Source: Azospirillum baldaniorum
GTDB lineage: Bacteria > Pseudomonadota > Alphaproteobacteria > Azospirillales > Azospirillaceae
Assembly: GCF_003119195.2 (NCBI RefSeq)
Contig: NZ_CP022253.1
Span: forward strand, 700,001 to 764,000
Length of the DNA stretch: 64,000 bases
Direction: 5' to 3'
Within the stretch, counting starts at the first letter, position 1; each line of letters begins with the position of its first letter. Shown piece by piece: positions 58,239-64,000 of the stretch. Made by a program: the position numbers and the translations under genes. The notes beneath the pieces were generated by a model. The model was not told where the DNA came from. It saw only the letters and a list, made by a program, of their open reading frames with translations, and searched no databases.

Positions 58239-58459
58239 GGCGACATGGACATGGACCGGGCGGCCTTCCAGCCGAACCGGAGCCACACATAGAGAAAGGT
58301 GGATGCCCACCCGGAGGAGAACCCGCCGACCAGCGCGATCAGCAGGGGGACTTTCGGGTTCGGGTCGTCCATGAAGACCCAATAGAGCCAGCAGCCAACA
58401 GCCGCTGAAACTGCGCACTGGGCGACTTCTCCGACCGTCACCTTCATCCGCTTCCCCAT
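58235..58459 (-). CDS. Two-helix membrane protein, antisense to late genes
   Basis: A 74-residue protein starting MGKRMKVTVGEVAQCAVSAA. Membrane helices lie near residues 13-30 and 39-60 (VPLLIALVGGFSSGWASTFL). The size fits a class II holin, yet it is on the opposite strand to the late genes, between the ejection gene and the endolysin. The start at 58459 is supported by the motif, not the longer frame. Confidence 0.58.
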   Translation of the reverse strand: MGKRMKVTVGEVAQCAVSAAVGCWLYWVFMDDPNPKVPLLIALVGGFSSGWASTFLYVWLRFGWKAARSMSMSP

Positions 58460-58555
58460 GGTGGTCCCCGCGAAGCTACCACGCCTGTTGTGATGTGGCG
58501 AGCCAGACGCAGGGCACAACCAGTGCCGCGACAACACTCCAACACCCGACCGACC

Positions 58556-58578
58556 AGGCGCCCGCGAGGCGCCTTTTT
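58556..58578 (+). terminator. Terminator before the endolysin gene
   Basis: Stem AGGCGCC / GGCGCCT (58556-58562, 5868-58574), a 5-base loop, then TTTT. It ends the ejection gene transcript about 20 bases before the endolysin ATG. Confidence 0.8.
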
Positions 58579-58598
58579 CATGCCCGCGAGGAGGCATC

Positions 58599-59084
58599 AT
58601 GAGCACCTTCGACAAGGCCCTTGCCTTCGTCCTGGAGAAGGAAGGCGGGCCGACGATCACCGACGACCCGCGCGACCCCGGCGGCCTGACCCGCTGGGGC
58701 GTCTCCAAGCGCGCCTACCCGGACCTGGACATCCGCAACCTGACCCGCGAGCAGGCGGCGGCGATCTACCGCCGGGACTATTGGGACCGGGCCGGCTGCG
58801 GCAACCTGCCGGCGGGCGTCGGCGTCATGCACTTCGACACCGCCGTGAACCAGGGGGCGGGCACCGCCGCGAAGTTCCTGCAGCTCGCCGCGGGCGTCGA
58901 GGCGGACGGCAAGATCGGACCGAAGACGCTCGCCGCCGTGCAGCGCGCCCGGCCCGCCGATCTGCTGGTGGAGTATGCCGCCCGCCGCGCCGACCACTAT
59001 GGGCGGCTGCCGCACTTCCCGACCTACGGCCTGGGCTGGTCCCGCCGGCTGGCCGCCTGCCTCGCCCTGGCCATCACCGCCTGA
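58599..59084 (+). CDS. GH108-type endolysin
   Basis: A 161-residue peptidoglycan hydrolase starting MSTFDKALAFVLEKEGGPTI. The EKEGG motif holds the expected catalytic glutamate (Glu15), and PRDPGGLTRWGVSKRAYPDL and FDTAVNQGAGTAAKFLQLAA match the family. GAGGAGG precedes the ATG. It would lyse the cell with a holin partner. Confidence 0.9.
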   Translation: MSTFDKALAFVLEKEGGPTITDDPRDPGGLTRWGVSKRAYPDLDIRNLTREQAAAIYRRDYWDRAGCGNLPAGVGVMHFDTAVNQGAGTAAKFLQLAAGVEADGKIGPKTLAAVQRARPADLLVEYAARRADHYGRLPHFPTYGLGWSRRLAACLALAITA

Positions 59085-59226
59085 CGAGCAGGATGCAACC
59101 GCTGATATGCGATCCGTTTTGGCGGAAACTCGGAGGAAATCGGGAGCGGTGACCAATTAAAACAGTGGCTTACACCCAGATTTAAGAGGTGAATCATCCC
59201 GCAAGGAACTCAGCACCACAAGTTGC

Positions 59227-59256
59227 GCCGCCCGGCATCCCGCCCGGCGGCTTTTT
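59227..59256 (+). terminator. Terminator after the endolysin
   Basis: GCCGCC-c-GG ... CC-c-GGCGGC stem (59227-59251), followed by TTTTT at 59252-59256. Ends about 22 bases before the next small gene. Confidence 0.75.
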
Positions 59257-59277
59257 GCTGCCTGAAAGGAGGCACCC

Positions 59278-59400
59278 ATGCCCATCGCCCACCGAAAGAA
59301 GCTCGCCCTCGTCGCGTTCGCCGTCGCCGCCGGCGCGGTCGACTACTTCGCCGGGACCAACTTCCTCCCCATGGCGCTCCAGGCTCTCATGGGGATGTGA
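59278..59400 (+). CDS. 40-residue membrane peptide, last gene of inner prophage
   Basis: Reads MPIAHRKKLALVAFAVAAGA then VDYFAGTNFLPMALQALMGM. One strong membrane helix, positive N-terminus. A very good ribosome binding site (GAAAGGAGG) supports translation. It lies beside the endolysin, so a holin or antiholin role is possible. Confidence 0.6.
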   Translation: MPIAHRKKLALVAFAVAAGAVDYFAGTNFLPMALQALMGM

Positions 59401-59450
59401 GGGCAGGGGCGCCCCGCGCCCCGCTACCCCCGCTCCGCTGTCCAAGTATA

Positions 59451-59468
59451 ACTGTGACGCGTCACAGT
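59451..59468. repeat. Palindrome in right prophage arm
   Basis: ACTGTGACGCGTCACAGT, an exact 18-bp palindrome. It matches 20852-20867 in the other arm except for one base. It is 71 bases from the right core. Confidence 0.7.
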
Positions 59469-59539
59469 ATCAGGCCGCATTTGGCGCGCGACTCGGCAAC
59501 GCAAGCGGAACACAGCCTATAAAAAACAATCACTTAGGC

Positions 59540-59558
59540 GGGCACGCTGTGGATGCCC
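59540..59558. other. attR core of inner prophage
   Basis: The second copy of the 19-bp core. It keeps the capsid frame (GGC ACG CTG TGG ATG CCC), which passes directly into the capsid's C-terminal codons. Confidence 0.92.
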
Positions 59559-59765
59559 CATTCGGGCCTGAAGGCGGAGGGAGGCGTTCGGCTGTGCCAC
59601 TGGTACCACAAGACGGCCATCGGCCACGCCTCCGGTTCCGACGTGAAGACGGACATCTCGTGGCACGGCGATCGGGCCGCGCATTTCGTGAACAACATGA
59701 TGTCGCAGGGCGCCGGCCTGATCGACGCGGCGGGCGTCGTCACCATGCGCTGCCTGGAAGCCTGA
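59559..59765 (+). pseudogene. Outer-prophage major capsid gene, 3' part
   Basis: Codons 205-272 of the capsid protein, reading HSGLKAEGGVRLCHWYHKTA through SDISWHGD-like KTDISWHGDRAAHFVNNMMS to VVTMRCLEA and stop. It has no start or ribosome site of its own; the ATG inside the core (59553) is incidental. Joined to 20196-20807 it restores the gene exactly. Confidence 0.9.
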
Positions 59766-59803
59766 CGCCCTCCCTGCCGACGACCCGACCTGGAGTTTTC
59801 CCC

Positions 59804-60073
59804 ATGGCCTATCTTCCGAAGGACCTGAGTGTCCTCGCCTACGCCAACGGCTTCACCCTGTGGCACTACACGACGCCGGACGCCGCCGCCCTGGTGGACA
59901 ACAGCGGCTATTTCAACGGCGCGTCCGACCTGCTGCGCAGCGGCGATATGATCCTGGCCAACACCGGCACCGCCGGGACGCCCGCCGCCGGCGTCTTCGT
60001 GGTCGCCGCCAACGCGGCGGGGGTGGTGGACGTCACCAACCTGTCGCCCTTCGGCGCGTCCAACACGGACTGA
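59804..60073 (+). CDS. Outer-prophage small virion-region protein
   Basis: An 89-residue protein starting MAYLPKDLSVLAYANGFTLW. The beta-rich body (SGDMILANTGTAGTPAAGVF) resembles small decoration or capsid-associated proteins that follow capsid genes in T7-like phages. Function unproven. It is read from a promoter now separated from the capsid start by the inner prophage. Confidence 0.7.
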   Translation: MAYLPKDLSVLAYANGFTLWHYTTPDAAALVDNSGYFNGASDLLRSGDMILANTGTAGTPAAGVFVVAANAAGVVDVTNLSPFGASNTD

Positions 60074-60091
60074 TGGACGTCGCACGATCTT

Positions 60092-60232
60092 CCCTCTCCC
60101 GCCCCGGGAGAGGGAAGGGGCCCGCGCAACGCGCGGGAAGGGTGAGGGTGCCAGCAACGGGCTGGCGCTCGATCTTTGCAACCACCCTTACCCGCCCGCT
60201 TCGCGGGCACCCTCTCCCGGGGCGGGAGAGGG
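60092..60232. repeat. REP-like imperfect inverted repeat inside outer prophage
   Basis: A 23-bp arm at 60092-60114 and its exact complement at 60210-60232, each itself a near-palindrome of the CCCTCTCCCG type, with GCGGG-rich pieces between. The form is that of chromosomal intergenic palindromic elements, unusual between tail genes. Confidence 0.75.
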
Positions 60233-60250
60233 CTTTGGAGGATCGATCCC

Positions 60251-60820
60251 ATGGCATTGACGGCTATCGGGCTGTGCAGCCGCGCGCTCATCAAGATCGG
60301 GGCGACGGCGATCACCGCCTTCGACGCGGGCACCGCCGAGGCGGAGGTCGCGGGGGCGCTCTTTGAGCCGGCGCGCGACGCGCTGCTCTCCGCCAACGCC
60401 TGGAGCTTCGCCACCCGGCAGGCCCGGCTGGCGCGGCTGGCCGACGACCCGGTCGCCGATTACGGAGCGGCCTTCCAGCTTCCCGCCGATTTCCTGCGCG
60501 CGCTCGGCGCCGGGGCGGGCGGGCGGGGCCGCGGGCTCGACTACCGCATCGCCGGGCGGGCGCTGCACGCGGCGTCCGACGCGGTGGTGCTGACCTATGT
60601 CGGGCGCCCGGCGGAGGAGGACTTTCCCGCCTTCTTCGATCAGGCGCTGATCGCCCGGCTGGCCGCGGAGTTCTGCATCCCGCTGACCGAGAGCACGAGC
60701 CGGGCGGAGCTGCTGCAGCGGCTGGCCGAGAACGAGTTCCGCCGCGCCCGCCAGATCGATGCCCTGCAGGACAGCCAGCCGGGCTTCGAGGATTTCACCC
60801 TGATCGATGCGAGGGGCTGA
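60251..60820 (+). CDS. Tail tubular protein A-like
   Basis: A 189-residue protein starting MALTAIGLCSRALIKIGATA. EAEVAGALFEPARDALLSAN followed by AWSFATRQARLARLADDP, and LTYVGRPAEEDFPAFFDQAL, match T7 gp11-like adaptors. Overlaps the next gene by one base (TGATG). Confidence 0.85.
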   Translation: MALTAIGLCSRALIKIGATAITAFDAGTAEAEVAGALFEPARDALLSANAWSFATRQARLARLADDPVADYGAAFQLPADFLRALGAGAGGRGRGLDYRIAGRALHAASDAVVLTYVGRPAEEDFPAFFDQALIARLAAEFCIPLTESTSRAELLQRLAENEFRRARQIDALQDSQPGFEDFTLIDARG

Positions 60821-62715
60821 TGGCGCGGGTTCGTCAGGTGAAGACTAACTTCACGGCGGGGGAGATTTCCCGCCGGCTGCTCGGGCGCGGCGACCTGCGC
60901 GCCTATGACAACGGGGCGCTGGCGCTGCGCAACCTGTTCATCCACCCGACCGGCGGCGTGACGCGCCGCTCCGGCCTCGCCTTCGTCGATCCGGCCCGCG
61001 GCGACGGGCGGCTGGTCTCCTTCGAGTTCAACACCGAGCAGACCTATCTGCTGGTCTTCTCCGAGGGGCGGATCGACGTCTACGGCAACGACACGCCCAT
61101 CGCCAGCGTGGAGGCCCCCTGGACCGCCGCCCAGCTTCTCCAGATCACCTGGACGCAGAGCGCCGACACGCTGCTGGTCTGCCACCCCGACGTGCCGCCG
61201 CGCAAGCTGACCCGCAGCGGCGCCGACGCCTGGGCGCTGACCGGCTGGAGCTACGTCGCAGAGGGGGAGTGGGTGGCGATGCCCTTCTACCGCTTCGCCG
61301 ACCCGGCCGTGACGCTGACCCCGTCGGGCACCGACGGGCTGGTGACGGTGACCGCCTCCGCCCCGGTCTTCGACCCGAAGCAGGAGGGGGCCCGCCTGCG
61401 CATCCAGGGCAAACAGCTCCGCGTCGAGGGGGTGGTGTCGGCGACCCAGGTCACCGCGACGGCGCTGGAGACGTTGGCGGGAACCGCCGCGACGACGGCC
61501 TGGGACGAGCAGTCCTTCTCGCCGCTGCGCGGCTGGCCGGTGTCGGCGGCCTTCCACCAGGACCGTCTGGTCATCGGCGGGTCGCGCGACCTGCCCAACC
61601 GGCTGTGGCTGTCGCGCTCCGCCGACCTGTGGAATTTCGACCTGGGCACCGGGCAGGACGACGAGGCCATCGAGTTCGGCATCCTGTCCGATCAGGTGAA
61701 CGCGGTGCGCGCCGTCTTCTCCGGGCGGCATCTCCAGGTCTTCACCTCGGGCGCGGAATACATGGTGTCGGGCGATCCGCTGACCCCGCAGAACATCCAG
61801 GTCCACCGGCAGACGCGCATCGGCTCCCCCGTCGACCGCTCCGTCCCGCCGCGCGACGTGGACGGGGCCACCCTGTTCGTGTCGCGCAACGGGCGGGAGA
61901 TCCGCGAATTCCTCTACACCGACACCGAGGCCGCCTATCAGGCCAACGATCTGGCGCTGCTGGCCCGTCATCTGGTGGTGAGGCCGCGCGACCAGGATTA
62001 CGACCAGGGCCGCCGGCTGATGTTCGTGGTGATGGAGGACGGCGCGCTGTGCGCCCTGACCGTCTACCGGCTGGAGCAGGTGACCGCCTGGACCCGGCTG
62101 GAGACCGATGGGGCGGTGCGCTCCGTCGCGGTGGTCGGGGACGAGGTCTACGCGCTGGTCGACCGCGCCGGGCGGTGGAGCGTGGAACGCTTCGACGACG
62201 CTTTGAACCTCGACGCCGCGCTGGTCGGCGACCATGAGGCCCCGACCGCGGTGTGGAGCGGGCTGGACCATCTGGAGGGGCGGACCGTCGCGGTGGTCGC
62301 CGACGGCACGGTGCGAGCCGACGCCACCGTCGCCGCGGGAAAGATCGTGCTCGACCCGCCAGCCCGCCACGTCGAGGCCGGTCTGCCCTACAGCCACCGC
62401 ATCGAGCCGCTGCCGGTCAGCCTGCTCGGTCAGGCGGGCGGAACCGACGCGGTGCGGCTGGTCTCCGTCGGCTTCCGGCTGGAGGAGACGGCGGCGCTGC
62501 ACGCGGACCTGGGGCGCGGCCTTCAGGAGCTGCCGCTGCACCGGACGGGGCCGCAACCGGCGGGCGGCGTTCCGGCGCTGGTTTCCGGGGACCGCAAGCT
62601 GCGGGCGCTGGGCTGGCGGCGCGACAGCGACCGGCCGCTGTGGAGCATCCGGCAGGACGCGCCGCTGCCCTTCACGCTTTTGTCCGTAACCATGGAACTG
62701 AGGGTGAACGACTGA
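60820..62715 (+). CDS. Tail tubular protein B-like
   Basis: A 631-residue protein. RQVKTNFTAGEISRRLLGRG and GALALRNLFIHPTGGVTRRS are hallmark starts of T7 gp12-like nozzle proteins. LYTDTEAAYQANDLALLARH follows later. Its stop overlaps the next start. Confidence 0.87.
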   Translation: MARVRQVKTNFTAGEISRRLLGRGDLRAYDNGALALRNLFIHPTGGVTRRSGLAFVDPARGDGRLVSFEFNTEQTYLLVFSEGRIDVYGNDTPIASVEAPWTAAQLLQITWTQSADTLLVCHPDVPPRKLTRSGADAWALTGWSYVAEGEWVAMPFYRFADPAVTLTPSGTDGLVTVTASAPVFDPKQEGARLRIQGKQLRVEGVVSATQVTATALETLAGTAATTAWDEQSFSPLRGWPVSAAFHQDRLVIGGSRDLPNRLWLSRSADLWNFDLGTGQDDEAIEFGILSDQVNAVRAVFSGRHLQVFTSGAEYMVSGDPLTPQNIQVHRQTRIGSPVDRSVPPRDVDGATLFVSRNGREIREFLYTDTEAAYQANDLALLARHLVVRPRDQDYDQGRRLMFVVMEDGALCALTVYRLEQVTAWTRLETDGAVRSVAVVGDEVYALVDRAGRWSVERFDDALNLDAALVGDHEAPTAVWSGLDHLEGRTVAVVADGTVRADATVAAGKIVLDPPARHVEAGLPYSHRIEPLPVSLLGQAGGTDAVRLVSVGFRLEETAALHADLGRGLQELPLHRTGPQPAGGVPALVSGDRKLRALGWRRDSDRPLWSIRQDAPLPFTLLSVTMELRVND

Positions 62716-63380
62716 TGGGCGGAATCACGACCCTGGCCACGACGGCGCTGCCGCTGGCCAACGCCGTCGCCGACACGGTGGACCGTGTCTCCGGCACGTC
62801 GGACAGCGCGCGCCGCCAGCAGGCTGCCGACGAGCGCCGCTACGCCTATCAGGCGGAACAGCAGCGCCTGCAATGGCAGCGCGAGGACGAGCTGCGCCGC
62901 CAGGACCAGGAGCTTCAGCGCCAGAAGGAGGAGCAGGCCCGCGCCGAGGCGGAGCGGCAGCGCAGCCGCGAGATGGACTGGCTGGCGCAGAGCCAGAACC
63001 TGGCCGCCGAGCAGCTCCGCGCCGGGCAGGCCGCCACGCTGGCGGACAAGGAAGGGGACGCCCGCACGCGGCTGGCGCAGATGTCCGCCGCCGCGCAGTC
63101 CGACGAGCGGCGGCGCGTGGATGCCCTGCGCCGCACCGTGGCGCGCACCCGCGCCACGCTCGGCTCCAACGGGGTCAGCGCGGCGGATGGGTCCGGCGAG
63201 GCGATCCTGCTCGGCGTCGTCAAGGACAGCGCCGCGGAGCGCGGGGAGGCGGAGGGCACCGACCGGCTGAAGCGCGAGGCCATCCAGCAGGAGGTCGACA
63301 GCGTGCGGCGCCGCAACCTGCTGGAGCAGGCGCAGCTCGCCGAGCGCCAGCGGCTGGAGTTCATGAGCCGCTTCTACTGA
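62715..63380 (+). CDS. Coiled-coil internal virion protein
   Basis: A 221-residue protein with a hydrophobic N-terminus (MGGITTLATTALPLANAVAD) and a continuous Arg/Glu/Gln coiled coil thereafter. Position after tail B matches T7 internal core proteins, though it is much shorter. Confidence 0.7.
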   Translation: MGGITTLATTALPLANAVADTVDRVSGTSDSARRQQAADERRYAYQAEQQRLQWQREDELRRQDQELQRQKEEQARAEAERQRSREMDWLAQSQNLAAEQLRAGQAATLADKEGDARTRLAQMSAAAQSDERRRVDALRRTVARTRATLGSNGVSAADGSGEAILLGVVKDSAAERGEAEGTDRLKREAIQQEVDSVRRRNLLEQAQLAERQRLEFMSRFY

Positions 63381-63420
63381 ACGCTTTCCTTCGATCCACG
63401 CAGCAGGAGGGGCGTAACCC

Positions 63421-64000
63421 ATGCCCAGCGCAATCGACGTTCCGCGTGGCAACCCGCGCGTCCAGTATCTTGCCGACGGCGTGCAGGCGGACTTCACCTT
63501 CCCGTTTCCGGTCTTCGAGGACGGCGATCTTCAGGTCTTTCTGGGCGCGGCGCGGCAGACCACCGGCTATGCGGTGAGCGGTGCCGGGGAGACGGCGGGC
63601 GGCACGGTGGTCTTCGAAGCTCCGCCGGAGGCCGGGACGCCCGTCCTGCTGCGCCGCCGCCTGCCGATCGAGCGGATGAGCGATTTCCTGGAGAGCGGGC
63701 CGCTTCCGGCCTCCAGCCTCAACCGCGAGTTCGATCAGCTGACCGCCGCGCTCCAGCAGGTGGCCGGCGATCAGGAGCTGATGCTGCGCTACACCGACAC
63801 CGACCTGCCGGCCTCCAACCGCTTGCCGGAACGGACGGTGCGGGCCGGCCAGCTCCTTGCCTTCGATACGGTGGGAAATCCCATTGTCCGTCCGCCGGTG
63901 GACGAGGAGGCGCTGTCCACCTTCGTCGCCCCCGGCGCCGGCGCGGTGCGCCGCCCGGTGCGGGAGAAGCTGGCCGACGTCCTGTCGGTGAGGGATTTCG
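63421..64000 (+). CDS. Tail fibre/spike of outer prophage (cut by window edge)
   Basis: The first 193 codons of a T7 gp17-type fibre. PRGNPRVQYLADGVQADFTF and PFPVFEDGDLQVFLG give the virion-attachment domain; PLPASSLNREFDQLTAALQQ is typical. The visible end VREKLADVLSVRDF is the usual lead into a pectate-lyase beta-helix. Confidence 0.82.
   Translation, partial: MPSAIDVPRGNPRVQYLADGVQADFTFPFPVFEDGDLQVFLGAARQTTGYAVSGAGETAGGTVVFEAPPEAGTPVLLRRRLPIERMSDFLESGPLPASSLNREFDQLTAALQQVAGDQELMLRYTDTDLPASNRLPERTVRAGQLLAFDTVGNPIVRPPVDEEALSTFVAPGAGAVRRPVREKLADVLSVRDF

Larger units (their letters stand above)
20808..59558. mobile_element. Inner prophage, lambda-like control with podovirus-type late genes
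   Basis: An element of 38,751 bp bounded by the 19-bp repeat. Order: integrase, excisionase-like, leftward early operon (21.7-30.7 kb), PL operators, lipoprotein, repressor, PR operators, Cro-like, replication genes, toxin-antitoxin cassette, terminase, portal, scaffold, SU10-like capsid, adaptor, tailspike, tail and ejection genes, lysis genes. No broken structural gene was seen, and only one early gene looks frameshifted, so it may be inducible. The late order resembles P22/Bcep22-like podoviruses (inference). Confidence 0.92.
12090..64000. mobile_element. Resident (outer) prophage, T7-like morphogenesis module, interrupted by a second prophage
   Basis: Phage genes lie at 12,090-16,718 and 20,196-20,807, then resume at 59,559 and run off the window. 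The order S24 repressor, small genes, portal, Bbp19-like, scaffold, capsid, tail A, tail B, internal protein, fibre matches T7-type late genes. No integrase, RNA polymerase or terminase of this element is visible. In T7-like phages the terminase lies after the fibre, so it may be to the right of the window. The left end at the repressor is an inference. Bases 20,808-59,558 belong to the inner prophage. Confidence 0.75.

Noticed and set aside
59189..60073. One long plus-strand gene of 294 codons
   Set aside because: It joins an untranslated stretch, the capsid tail in a different frame and the small gene at 59804; each part is better explained separately.

Overview
The window is a high-GC alphaproteobacterial chromosome. 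The sdhCDAB order, the GC content and the gene style suggest an Azospirillum-like member of the Rhodospirillales; this is inferred from sequence character, not from a database match. Three layers can be read: host backbone, a resident prophage, and a second prophage integrated inside the resident one.

Host backbone (1 to about 12,050): a methyl-accepting chemotaxis protein (cut by the window edge), an AEC-family transporter, a TerB-like protein, a beta-hydroxyacid dehydrogenase-like oxidoreductase, a GNAT acetyltransferase coupled to an aspartate-semialdehyde dehydrogenase homologue that lacks the catalytic cysteine, the complete succinate dehydrogenase operon, a branched-chain aminotransferase and small unknowns.

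Resident prophage (about 12,090 to 20,807, resuming at 59,559 and leaving the window at 64,000): an S24 repressor, then small genes, portal, Bbp19-like protein, scaffold, capsid, two tail-tube-like proteins, a coiled-coil virion protein and a tail fibre/spike start. The order resembles the T7-type morphogenesis module (connector, scaffold, capsid, tail A, tail B, internal protein, fibre). A GGDEF-EAL signalling gene, a PRC-barrel gene and a possible small RNA sit between scaffold and capsid.

Second prophage (20,808 to 59,558, about 38.75 kb): it is inserted in frame into the resident capsid gene, with the 19-bp direct repeat GGGCACGCTGTGGATGCCC at both junctions. It has a lambda-like plan. 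Integrase and excisionase-like genes lead a long leftward early operon of small, often cysteine-rich genes and recombination genes. A control region has PL and PR promoters with matching operator positions. A rightward operon carries a Cro-like regulator, a VRR-NUC nuclease, a GapR homologue and an O-like initiator with internal iterons. A toxin-antitoxin cassette precedes a podovirus-type late block: terminase, portal, scaffold, SU10-like capsid, adaptor, tailspike and tail genes, ejection proteins with a transglycosylase, and a GH108 endolysin.

The most notable point is that excising the inner prophage would exactly restore a 272-codon capsid gene of the outer one. The inner phage therefore blocks the outer phage's virion production while resident, a prophage-in-prophage arrangement that could act as a reversible switch.
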